DNA of 64,000 nt from Sinorhizobium sp. BG8 (GTDB lineage: Bacteria > Pseudomonadota > Alphaproteobacteria > Rhizobiales > Rhizobiaceae). The stretch covers positions 3,181,501 through 3,245,500 of the forward strand of contig NZ_CP044011.1 in the NCBI RefSeq assembly GCF_016864555.1, read 5' to 3'. Both the position numbers and the translations under genes were made by a program. How positions within the stretch are numbered: position 1 is the stretch's first letter; every line of letters begins with the position of its first letter. Shown in pieces: positions 56,469 to 64,000 of this stretch. Below the pieces are notes generated by a model. That model had not been told where the DNA came from. It did not search any database and saw only the letters and a program-made list of their open reading frames with translations.

Positions 56469-56768
56469 GTGGCACCCCCGTCGGCTCCGTGTGGGCGGGC
56501 CGATAGGCCATATTCTACGCCGCTCAGGTCTTGCAGACGAGTGTCTGGTTGCCGATGTGCCGCCCGACCGCGCATCCGTGGCCCCTCACCTGGCCAAAAG
56601 AGAGAGCGGTCGGAAAGATGGCCGCGTAGGAGGCCCCCGGAATACGCTATCCCCGGAAGAGGCAGGCTGCCCGGGCGGGGCTAAGGATTTTGTGGAGCGC
56701 GGGATCGTCTTCTTCTCCTCGTCCGGATCCGCTAAAGAGGATTCTGACGCAGCACGGAGTAACATGCG

Positions 56769-57155
56769 ATGCCCGATTCCACCCGTCCCGTCGGCGAACT
56801 GACGCTGAGAACCCTCGCCATGCCGGCCGATGCCAATGCGGCCGGCGACATCTTCGGCGGCTGGGTCATGTCGCAGATGGACCTCGCCTCCGGTATCCGC
56901 GCGGCCGAGCGCGCCGGCGGACGTGTCGTTACGGCGGGCGTCAAGGAAATGGCCTTCAAGCTGCCAGTGAAGATCGGCGACACGCTCAGCGTCTACACGC
57001 ACATAGACAGGGTCGGCCGCACCTCGATCACGCTCCTCGTCGAAGCCTGGGTCCAACGCTATCTCACCGGAAAGCCCGAAAAGGTAACAGCCGCGACTTT
57101 CGTGATGGTCGCCCTCGACAAGGAAGGTCACCCAACCCCCGTCCCGGCGGACTGA
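56769..57155 (+). CDS. Acyl-CoA thioesterase (YciA-like)
   Basis: 128-residue hot-dog fold thioesterase. Catalytic helix region ADANAAGDIFGGWVMSQMDL with the conserved Asn, Asp and Gly, then FKLPVKIGDTLSVYTHIDRV and TSITLLVEAWVQR. Length and motifs match E. coli YciA, which hydrolyses acyl-CoA of broad chain length and is tied to membrane lipid supply. It starts at ATG 56769 with no strong ribosome site (AGTAACATGCG). The next gene begins 11 bp after its stop. Confidence 0.93.
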   Translation: MPDSTRPVGELTLRTLAMPADANAAGDIFGGWVMSQMDLASGIRAAERAGGRVVTAGVKEMAFKLPVKIGDTLSVYTHIDRVGRTSITLLVEAWVQRYLTGKPEKVTAATFVMVALDKEGHPTPVPAD

Positions 57156-57166
57156 ACGGAGGACGA

Positions 57167-57757
57167 ATGGAGCCCCACGCACCGGATCCCGCCCTCTTCG
57201 GCCATATCCGTGTTGTCATCGGCATGGTGATCAGCCTCAGCATGGCGCGCCTGCTGACGGGGCTTGCCACCTTCGTCCAGCATCCGGGAAAGGACAGGCC
57301 CTACTGGATCCACCTCGCCTGGGTGCTGTCCATGTTCCTGTTCATCCTGCATTTCTGGTGGTGGGAGTATCGGCTGCCGACGCTGACGGTCATCGGCTTC
57401 GGCGTCTACCTCTTCCTCATCTGCTATTGCTGCCTGTTCTTTTTTCTCTGCGTGCTGCTATTTCCTGCCTCGATCGAGGAATACGGCAGCTACGAGCAGT
57501 ATTTCATGTCCAGGCGGAAATGGTTCTTCCTGTTGCTCGCCCTCACCTATGCGGTCGATCTGCTGGATACGGCGCTCAAGGGCACCGCCTATTTCGGATC
57601 CTTCGGATATGAGTATCCGGCCCGCAACCTCGCCTACATCGTCCTCGCATGTATCGCCGCATGGACCGCCAATCGCCGGTTCCACGCGGCCTTCGTCACG
57701 CTGGGCCTGATACATCAGGTGAGCTGGATCTTCAGGGCCTTCGACATCCTCGATTGA
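57167..57757 (+). CDS. Unrecognised integral membrane protein
   Basis: 196-residue protein that I cannot assign. About five TM helices: HIRVVIGMVISLSMARLLTG, then WIHLAWVLSMFLFILHFWWW, VIGFGVYLFLICYCCLFFFL, KWFFLLLALTYAVDLL and NLAYIVLACIAAWTANRRFH. Aromatic residues and a CYCC cluster are frequent. GGAGGACGA precedes the ATG, only 11 bp after the thioesterase stop, so the two are one transcript. Function may relate to the membrane, but no family motif was recognised. Confidence 0.8.
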   Translation: MEPHAPDPALFGHIRVVIGMVISLSMARLLTGLATFVQHPGKDRPYWIHLAWVLSMFLFILHFWWWEYRLPTLTVIGFGVYLFLICYCCLFFFLCVLLFPASIEEYGSYEQYFMSRRKWFFLLLALTYAVDLLDTALKGTAYFGSFGYEYPARNLAYIVLACIAAWTANRRFHAAFVTLGLIHQVSWIFRAFDILD

Positions 57758-57794
57758 CCCTCGCGCGGCCGTTTGACGGCAGTGGGCGCGATCC

Positions 57795-58148
57795 TCAGGC
57801 CTTGAACACGAACGCGGCACCGGCCGCGATCAGCGCGAAGCCGATGAGGTGGTTCCAGGTCAGGCTTTCTTTGAGCCAGAACACCGAGAAGCCTGCGAAG
57901 ACCAGCAGCGTGATGACCTCCTGGATGGTCTTCAGCTGGGCCGCCGAATAGAACTCGTGGCCGATCCGGTTGGCCGGCACGGCGAGGCAATACTCGAAGA
58001 AGGCGATGCCCCAGCTCGCCAGTACCACCACGTAGAGCGGCGCCGACTTGAATTTCAGATGCCCGTACCAGGCGAAGGTCATGAAGATGTTGGACAGGCA
58101 CAGCATGATGATGGGCCTGATTGCGGCGGAGCTGAGGCTGGAAAGCAT
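57795..58148 (-). CDS. DMT superfamily small membrane protein (DUF486)
   Basis: 117-residue protein of the DUF486 group with four TM helices. Core pattern IMLCLSNIFMTFAWYGHLKF, then VVVLASWGIAFFEYCLAVPA NRIG, the conserved FSAAQLKTIQEVITL-like segment (here YSAAQLKTIQEVITLLVFAG) and a final helix LIGFALIAAGAAFVF. Half the size of usual DMT transporters, so it probably works as a dimer. Substrate unknown. Convergent with the membrane protein gene, 37 bp apart. Confidence 0.88.
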   Translation of the reverse strand: MLSSLSSAAIRPIIMLCLSNIFMTFAWYGHLKFKSAPLYVVVLASWGIAFFEYCLAVPANRIGHEFYSAAQLKTIQEVITLLVFAGFSVFWLKESLTWNHLIGFALIAAGAAFVFKA

Positions 58149-58487
58149 GGCGAATCCTTGGTGCGGGAAGATTTTTCCGGCTAGGCGAGTTCTCGCGATG
58201 CGTCAAGCAGGGTGATATGGCAATTTCCGGGCGCAGCCCTCTCGCCGCCGAGACGCGCCGCATCGCCGTCGGAGGCGTTTCGCATCGCGCAGACGGCAAT
58301 ACTCTTGATTGACTTCATTTTTTTCGGCAATGTGCTGTAAGTATTGTCGAGAGACCAGGTTTTTATCGACTCTGTTCGACCCTCCGCGGCGCATTGAAGC
58401 AACAGCTGCCAGTTGGTCTCATCTCCATTTGAAGAGTTGCAGTTCTTAGCAGACGCGAAGTTGACAGACCGGACAGGGAGCTTGTCA
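58149..58487. other. Intergenic promoter region of the exported-protein cassette
   Basis: No gene. An AT-rich part around 58300-58380 includes TTGACT at 58309-58314 as a possible -35 box for the plus-strand cassette. A good -10 match at 17-18 bp is not evident. Confidence 0.45.
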
Positions 58488-58820
58488 ATGCGGCAGTCGG
58501 TAAAGATGCTTGCACGTGTTGCCCGCGCCGCTGCGGTGTCGGGCGCAGTGTTCCTGTATGTGGCGGGCGCCCAGGCTCAATCCTGCGCGGACGGCAGTGC
58601 CGGAGCGCCTGTCAATCAGCCGTCCACGACCTGCGGCAGCGGTCTCGCGCGCTTCCTTCAATGTTCCAACGGCCCGGACGTTTTCGTCTCCTGCGTCGCC
58701 AGCAACAAGAAAACGAATAGAACAGTGGAGACCCCCGTCAACAAGAAGAGCGGTTCGACCGAAACGAAGGGTGGTGCCGGTGGAAAGACCCCGCCGGCGC
58801 GCACCGAAGGGAATCCCTGA
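58488..58820 (+). CDS. Small exported Cys-containing protein, first gene of cassette
   Basis: 110-residue protein that I do not recognise. Signal peptide MRQSVKMLARVARAAAVSGA with cleavage after AGAQA (about residue 30). The mature part has four Cys (SCADG, TTCGSG, LQCSN, VSCVA), likely two disulfides, then a Lys/Gly/Pro/Thr-rich unstructured tail (KKSGSTETKGGAGGKTPPAR). AGGGAG precedes the ATG. It lies 15 bp before the 813-residue membrane protein, so the two are one transcript. Confidence 0.8.
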   Translation: MRQSVKMLARVARAAAVSGAVFLYVAGAQAQSCADGSAGAPVNQPSTTCGSGLARFLQCSNGPDVFVSCVASNKKTNRTVETPVNKKSGSTETKGGAGGKTPPARTEGNP

Positions 58821-58835
58821 GGGGAGCGCTCAATC

Positions 58836-61277
58836 ATGGCGGAAGTTCTGCATCCCACACCCGCCCCCGAAGAGCCACCCGCGCAACGCTCGGGCCTTAT
58901 GGCAGGATTGCGGAAGTTTCTCGGCTTCGGCGCGCTTGGCATCGGGGCGCTGGTTCTCTTTTACCTCTTCTATGTCTTCGGACTCCCGGATTTTCAGTTC
59001 TGGAAAGCCCCGGGACAGATCTATGTCGAGAGCCCCGAGGTCTACACGCGTGAGCGTCTGGTCAACGACCGCTACCTGCAGGCGGCCTGGCTGAACAGGA
59101 AGCTGCAGGACCTCGACGGAGCGACCTTCGGCGCAGACATCGCCAGGTCGTCGCTCTCGATTTCGGCGGGAAGCGAAACGCAGGAAGCGGCGGCGGCGCC
59201 CGTGGCGAAGACCGCAACGGCCGCCAGCGCCGGGAAGCCCGCGACTGCGGCTGGCGCCGGGAGCACCGCCGCCCAACAGGGCGGAGAGTCCGCGCAACCG
59301 CAAAGGACCGACTTCCCCTACGACATCGACTACGATCTGCGGGCGGCGATGCGCGACAAGATCCGCCAGGACATCATCGAGAACATGCTCGATGACCGCC
59401 ACGATCTGACCGGCAACTCGCTGGTCGCGCTGAAGTTCGACACCACCGTCCTCAAACGGTCAGGGGCCCGTTACAACGCCAAGGTCACCGTCAAGGTGAC
59501 AGCGGAGAAGATGCTGCCCGCCACGGAAAACGAAACGTCGTCGGTGGAGTCCAAGTTCATCAACGCCTACTACCTGACGCCCGCCAATCTCCTCGAGGAC
59601 GAGACGCACAGCCTGCATCGCTCCTACATCCAGTATGGCCGCTGGCTGGCCAATCTCGAATACAGGCTGAACGTTCAGCTCGTGCGCGCCTGCCAGCGAA
59701 AGCTGGACGAAGCCGGCATCCGGATGCCCGTCGAAGGCGTGAGCTTCAGCGAGGGCGGTGTGCGCGAAATGTTCCGGGAGAGCCTCTACAAGGTTCTCTC
59801 CGTCCACAGCGACTTCGATTTTCCCGAGACGATCCAGGGCTTCGTGCCGCTTCCGGAGCCGTGGTCCGGGGTGCTCGTTCTCCAGTACAAGAACGCAATG
59901 GCGGCGGAGGGGCTCTGCTCCGAGGTCAAGCTCACCGTCTTCCCCGTCGATGCCTCGATCTACACGCTCGAGTCGGACGACCCGGCGGAACTCGACGAGG
60001 TCTTCAGCCGCATCGCGCTGCCGACGTCGAAATTCGCGCCGATCACCCGCGACGACGTCAGGCACCGCATCTACTTCACCCCGCGGCGGATCACCTCTTC
60101 GACCGCCCTGCCCCTTCCGGGATCGGTCTACGGCCTGTCGCCGGAGTTCTACGACCTGTTCGACAAGAAGGACGCCCGGGACATCTTCTCCCTGACGCCG
60201 GCCGAGCCGTTGTGCATCCCACCGATCGCCGCGCCGACCGGCAACCGCGATCTCGAGGAGCGAGCCGCCATGCCGGTCCAGTTGGGAAGGGAATGCAAGC
60301 CCGACGACTTCTTCCCGAAAAAAGGAAACCTGACGTCCATCTATTTTCCGGCCGGATACTTCAGTTTCCTGAAGCGGGTGGAGAAGTCCGACTCCTATCT
60401 CTATTCGCTCATCCCCAACGGTTCATCGACCGCGCGCATCCTGTCGAAGTCCGCAAGTCTGAGGCTCAACATCCAGACACCCGATCCCGGCGGGGCCGCC
60501 GGCCTTTCCGGCCTTCTCGGTCATGAGACGCAGGAACAGGTCTTCGACACGGAGCCGGAGATCGTCACCTTCGGAACGGGCGGCGGGAGCGATGCGATCG
60601 AGTTCGGCTGGATTTCCGCCGGCAAGCCCGCCCACGCAAGGCCCGAAGGCTTTTCCCAGACGGCCCTTCTGTCCGTGCCCGCTTGGGCCGACGAGATCGT
60701 CGCGGAAGTCACGCCGAGCTGGATCGACGAGAGCGGCGAGGAAGCCTTCTCGCTGCCTTCCAAGAAATACCCGATTCCCGTGCCGCCCGACTACGAGATC
60801 TTCGATGCGTTTCTCGCCGACGGCGAGGTCTACAGGCGGCCGAACATCGACGAGCAGCTTTTCGACAGGAACGTCGTCCTGCACACGGGCCGCAAGGGCT
60901 CCGTGATCATTCCGGGCATCCGGCTCTGGCGAAGCACCGTCGTCACTCTCGGCAGCCAGAAGGCCGACGAGATCTTCGTGCTTCCGGACATGAAGGGCGT
61001 GATCGCCACCTTCAACATCATCGAGAGCAATTACGACGAGCAGAGCGCCTGCAAGGACGTCCCCGTCGGAAGCTCGGCTCCCCAGGTCGCCGCCACGGAA
61101 CCCGTCGGGCCGACGCTCAGGCGGTGCAGCTACAAGCTGCCGCTCCGGGTCTGGACCAGCGAGGGCATGGACGCGATCGACGATGCCGTCACCATCGTCG
61201 ACCAGCCGGCAGTCGAGATCAGGCAGGCGGAATCGCCGCCTTCCACGGTGCAGGCCGAAGTCGCAACGCCGAAATGA
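58836..61277 (+). CDS. Large single-pass exported protein of unknown function
   Basis: 813-residue protein without a recognised family. Short Pro-rich cytoplasmic N-terminus, one TM helix at about 28-48 (FLGFGALGIGALVLFYLFYV), then all periplasmic. Ala/Thr/Gly-rich linker at about 108-155. A helical part follows (RAAMRDKIRQDIIENMLDDR, 170-330), with ACQRKLDEAGIRMPVEGVSF, then a mostly beta C-terminal half. Six scattered Cys. No enzyme motif, lipobox or OmpA domain is seen. Middle gene of a three-gene cassette between two small Cys-rich exported proteins. Confidence 0.8.
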   Translation: MAEVLHPTPAPEEPPAQRSGLMAGLRKFLGFGALGIGALVLFYLFYVFGLPDFQFWKAPGQIYVESPEVYTRERLVNDRYLQAAWLNRKLQDLDGATFGADIARSSLSISAGSETQEAAAAPVAKTATAASAGKPATAAGAGSTAAQQGGESAQPQRTDFPYDIDYDLRAAMRDKIRQDIIENMLDDRHDLTGNSLVALKFDTTVLKRSGARYNAKVTVKVTAEKMLPATENETSSVESKFINAYYLTPANLLEDETHSLHRSYIQYGRWLANLEYRLNVQLVRACQRKLDEAGIRMPVEGVSFSEGGVREMFRESLYKVLSVHSDFDFPETIQGFVPLPEPWSGVLVLQYKNAMAAEGLCSEVKLTVFPVDASIYTLESDDPAELDEVFSRIALPTSKFAPITRDDVRHRIYFTPRRITSSTALPLPGSVYGLSPEFYDLFDKKDARDIFSLTPAEPLCIPPIAAPTGNRDLEERAAMPVQLGRECKPDDFFPKKGNLTSIYFPAGYFSFLKRVEKSDSYLYSLIPNGSSTARILSKSASLRLNIQTPDPGGAAGLSGLLGHETQEQVFDTEPEIVTFGTGGGSDAIEFGWISAGKPAHARPEGFSQTALLSVPAWADEIVAEVTPSWIDESGEEAFSLPSKKYPIPVPPDYEIFDAFLADGEVYRRPNIDEQLFDRNVVLHTGRKGSVIIPGIRLWRSTVVTLGSQKADEIFVLPDMKGVIATFNIIESNYDEQSACKDVPVGSSAPQVAATEPVGPTLRRCSYKLPLRVWTSEGMDAIDDAVTIVDQPAVEIRQAESPPSTVQAEVATPK

Positions 61278-61341
61278 CGCGACGTCCGGATCTCCCGGGC
61301 GCATGCTTATGGAAACAACGCAAACGGATGAGAGGAACGCC

Positions 61342-61545
61342 ATGAACCTGAAAGCATCCACAGCCCTCGTTCTGGCGACGCTGATCGTCAGCGCCGCCCA
61401 GCATTCACAGGCGATCGTCGGACGCGAAATGGCGCAGGCCCTGGGGTATCATTGCTCCACTCAGCAGGGCGTGTGCCAGATACCGCCGGCCATCCTCGGC
61501 TCGATCTGCTCCTGCGGAGACGCCCAGGGCGTCGTGGTCCCGTGA
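61342..61545 (+). CDS. Small exported Cys-rich protein, third gene of cassette
   Basis: 67-residue protein not recognised. Signal peptide MNLKASTALVLATLIVSAAQ to HSQA, leaving a mature peptide of about 43 residues with four Cys (YHCSTQQGVCQ, SICSCGDA) that could form two disulfides. GAGAGGAACGCC precedes the ATG at 61342; an earlier ATG at 61303 would add 13 residues without a signal. 64 bp after the large protein's stop, probably the same transcript. Confidence 0.7.
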   Translation: MNLKASTALVLATLIVSAAQHSQAIVGREMAQALGYHCSTQQGVCQIPPAILGSICSCGDAQGVVVP

Positions 61546-61822
61546 CCGGCGACGGCACGGACGGGCTCAGCCCGTCTGTGAGCGGAGGCCTCCCGGAGGT
61601 CGGGGGAGCGCGCAGCCCGGCTCCCCGGCCCGCGCCCTGATCGCGCGCCACCGCCGGGCCCGGTCCTCGTGAGCCTCTGGTCCCGGATCCCGCATGCCGA
61701 ACGTGCCCGGCCGCGTCCGCCCCTGTTCCGGTGCCGGGAGAACCGCGCGCGGCGTGCAATCCGTTTCCCTTTTGTACTCTTTGCCTCTTTCCTTTCGTCC
61801 TGACTCTCTCCATATTCCCGCC

Positions 61823-64000
61823 ATGGCCAGATCACCGAAAAAACCGTCGCCCTCGAGCCCAGGCTTCGAGGAAGCCCCGCAAGCGTCCTTTGAAGGCGCT
61901 CCCCTCTCCGGCAGCGTGTCCGACTGGGTGAAGCAGCTTGAAGCCGAGGCGGAGGCCTCCTCCATCGAGACGCAGCGCCAGATCGCCTCCAAGGCCGGAA
62001 AGCACCGCAAGAAGGTCGAGATATCGGCCTCCAAGACATCCCGGGGCGTCTCGATCGGCGGTTCGACGGACCCGAAGACGCGCACCGCGGCCGGTCTCAA
62101 CCCCGTCGCCGGTCTCGACGTCTCGCTGGAGGAGGCCGACAAGCTCACGTCCGGATCCGGCGTCACCGCGACGGTCGAGGCCCTGTCGAAGCTGATCGAG
62201 TCCGGCAACCCGCTTTTCAAGGACGGCAAGCTCTGGACGCCGCACCGCCCTGCCCGGCCGGAAAAGTCGGAAGGCGGCGTGCCGATACGCATGATGAGCG
62301 AATACCAGCCGGCCGGCGACCAGCCGACCGCCATCAAGGACCTCGTCGAGGGCCTGGACAATGGCGAGCGCTCGCAGGTCCTCCTCGGCGTCACCGGCTC
62401 GGGCAAGACCTTCACCATGGCCAAGGTGATCGAGGCGACGCAGCGCCCCGCCGTCATCCTCGCGCCGAACAAGACGCTCGCCGCCCAGCTCTATTCGGAG
62501 TTCAGGAACTTCTTCCCGGAAAACGCGGTCGAGTACTTCGTCTCCTACTACGACTACTACCAGCCCGAGGCCTACGTTCCGCGCTCCGACACCTACATCG
62601 AGAAGGAATCCTCGATCAACGAGCAGATCGACCGCATGCGCCACTCGGCGACCCGCTCGCTGCTCGAACGCGACGACTGCATCATCGTCGCCTCCGTCTC
62701 CTGCATCTACGGTATCGGTTCGGTCGAGACCTACACCGCCATGACCTTCCAGATGCAGGTCGGCGACCGGCTCGACCAGCGCCAGCTGCTGGCCGACCTC
62801 GTGGCCCAGCAATACAAGCGCCGCGACATGGATTTCCAGCGCGGCTCGTTCCGGGTGCGCGGCGACACCATCGAGATCTTCCCGGCCCACCTTGAGGATG
62901 CCGCCTGGCGCATCTCGATGTTCGGCGACGAGATCGACGCGATCACCGAGTTCGACCCCTTGACCGGCCAGAAGACCGGCGACCTGAAGTCGGTGAAGAT
63001 CTACGCCAATTCGCACTACGTCACCCCGCGCCCGACGCTCAACGGCGCCATCAAGTCGATCCGCGAGGAACTCAAGCTGCGGCTCGCGGAGCTGGAGAAG
63101 GCCGGCCGCCTGCTGGAGGCGCAGCGCCTGGAGCAGCGCACCCGCTACGACCTGGAAATGCTGGAGGCCACCGGCTCCTGCCAGGGCATCGAGAACTATT
63201 CGCGCTACCTGACGGGCCGCAGGCCCGGCGAGCCGCCGCCGACCCTCTTCGAATACATCCCGGACAACGCGCTGATCTTCATCGACGAGAGCCACGTCAC
63301 CATCCCGCAGATCGGCGGCATGTACCGTGGCGACTTCCGCCGCAAGGCGACGCTCGCCGAATACGGCTTCCGCCTGCCCTCCTGCATGGACAACCGGCCA
63401 CTCCGCTTCGAGGAATGGGACGCCATGCGCCCCGATACCATCGCCGTGTCCGCGACGCCGGGCGGCTGGGAGATGGAGCAGTCCGGCGGCGTCTTCGCCG
63501 AGCAGGTCATCCGCCCGACCGGCCTGATCGACCCGCCCGTCGAGGTCCGCTCGGCAAAAACCCAGGTGGACGACGTCCTCGGCGAAATCCGCGAGACCGC
63601 CGCCGCCGGCTACCGTACCCTCGTCACCGTGCTCACCAAGCGCATGGCCGAGGACCTGACCGAATACCTGCACGAGCAGGGTGTTCGCGTGCGCTACATG
63701 CACTCCGACATCGACACGCTGGAGCGCATCGAGATCATCCGCGATCTGCGCCTCGGCGCCTTCGACGTGCTGGTCGGCATCAACCTCCTGCGCGAAGGCC
63801 TCGACATTCCCGAATGCGGCTTCGTCGCCATCCTCGACGCCGACAAGGAAGGCTTCCTGCGCTCGGAAACGTCCCTCATCCAGACCATCGGCCGCGCGGC
63901 GCGAAACGTCGATGGCAAGGTCATCCTCTATGCCGACCAGATCACCGGGTCCATGCAGCGCGCCATGGACGAGACCGGCCGCCGCCGTGAGAAACAGGTG
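61823..64000 (+). CDS. uvrB: Excinuclease ABC subunit B (3' end beyond window)
   Basis: UvrB, the damage-verification helicase of nucleotide excision repair. 726 codons are in the window, with no stop. The N-terminal 155 residues ([20 protein letters not shown] onward) are an extension seen in Rhizobiales. The usual UvrB start corresponds to [15 protein letters not shown] near residue 157. Walker [12 protein letters not shown] is near residue 190, the beta-hairpin [20 protein letters not shown] near 240, the DESH box [11 protein letters not shown] near 487, and helicase motifs V/VI ([21 protein letters not shown]) near the end. The ATG follows CATATTCCCGCC without a good ribosome site. Confidence 0.96.
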   Translation, partial: MARSPKKPSPSSPGFEEAPQASFEGAPLSGSVSDWVKQLEAEAEASSIETQRQIASKAGKHRKKVEISASKTSRGVSIGGSTDPKTRTAAGLNPVAGLDVSLEEADKLTSGSGVTATVEALSKLIESGNPLFKDGKLWTPHRPARPEKSEGGVPIRMMSEYQPAGDQPTAIKDLVEGLDNGERSQVLLGVTGSGKTFTMAKVIEATQRPAVILAPNKTLAAQLYSEFRNFFPENAVEYFVSYYDYYQPEAYVPRSDTYIEKESSINEQIDRMRHSATRSLLERDDCIIVASVSCIYGIGSVETYTAMTFQMQVGDRLDQRQLLADLVAQQYKRRDMDFQRGSFRVRGDTIEIFPAHLEDAAWRISMFGDEIDAITEFDPLTGQKTGDLKSVKIYANSHYVTPRPTLNGAIKSIREELKLRLAELEKAGRLLEAQRLEQRTRYDLEMLEATGSCQGIENYSRYLTGRRPGEPPPTLFEYIPDNALIFIDESHVTIPQIGGMYRGDFRRKATLAEYGFRLPSCMDNRPLRFEEWDAMRPDTIAVSATPGGWEMEQSGGVFAEQVIRPTGLIDPPVEVRSAKTQVDDVLGEIRETAAAGYRTLVTVLTKRMAEDLTEYLHEQGVRVRYMHSDIDTLERIEIIRDLRLGAFDVLVGINLLREGLDIPECGFVAILDADKEGFLRSETSLIQTIGRAARNVDGKVILYADQITGSMQRAMDETGRRREKQV

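Noticed and set aside
61832-63703. 623-codon minus-strand open frame
   Set aside because: Antisense of uvrB, whose conserved helicase motifs are clear in the plus frame. Long antisense frames are common in GC-rich DNA.

Overview
The window is GC-rich chromosomal DNA of an alphaproteobacterium, most likely a member of the Rhizobiaceae (Rhizobium/Agrobacterium/Ensifer-like). The grounds are protein content and family flavour: an rpiA/gor/gph/fumC block, a Usg protein, a PdhS-like histidine kinase, DUF971, DUF1289, DUF2059 and DUF2270 proteins, an extended UvrB, a Q/E/R-rich OmpA protein and class III cyclases with TPR tails. I saw no rRNA, tRNA, CRISPR array, insertion sequence or prophage. Almost all genes are packed with short gaps or ATGA overlaps. 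The first gene (class II DAHP synthase) and the last (uvrB) run off the window.

Layout. 1-11 kb: central metabolism and cell wall (DAHP synthase, gor, DUF2059, rpiA, gph, a large L,D-transpeptidase, fumC, a GGDEF diguanylate cyclase, a small L,D-transpeptidase, a PPOX flavoprotein). 11.3-11.5 kb: a 225-bp palindromic repeat element. 11.6-20.4 kb: a Kef-type K+/H+ antiporter, DUF971, moaA, a chemoreceptor, a DMT transporter and mobA-mobB. 20.6-27.7 kb: the OmpA protein, a polar amino-acid ABC transporter with no ATPase gene beside it, usg, DUF2270 and a TPR-methyltransferase. 27.8-34.5 kb: an unrecognised 599-residue membrane protein converging on an alkanesulfonate (ssu) operon with two tandem ssuA genes. 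35-43.7 kb: a dehydrogenase, an AlkD-like repair protein, an Lrp regulator, a UDG-like protein, a nuclease, a histidine kinase, dgkA, cobT/cobS, DUF1289 and an aspartic protease. 43.9-52 kb: an EF-hand protein, a toxin-antitoxin pair, a DMT exporter divergent from a MocR-type regulator (both frameshifted), a YadGH-type ABC exporter, a TSUP permease, a structured intergenic RNA candidate and an extensin-like protein. 52.4-61.5 kb: a second chemoreceptor, a TolB/TPR adenylate cyclase, a thioesterase, small membrane proteins and a three-gene cassette of uncharacterised exported proteins. uvrB closes the window.

How genes connect. ssuA2-ssuA1-ssuD-ssuC-ssuB form a sulfonate uptake and desulfonation unit. 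moaA and mobAB supply molybdenum cofactor. cobT and cobS serve the last steps of cobalamin assembly. Two L,D-transpeptidases, the OmpA protein and the extensin-like protein act on the cell envelope.

Three unrelated genes (mobA, the DMT exporter and the MocR regulator) are each broken by what reads as one missing base in a homopolymer run. That pattern suggests sequencing or assembly error at least as strongly as real gene decay. The best candidates for something undescribed are the exported-protein cassette at 58.5-61.5 kb, the 599-residue membrane protein, the five-to-six-hairpin RNA candidate near 50.7-50.9 kb and the palindromic element at 11.3-11.5 kb.
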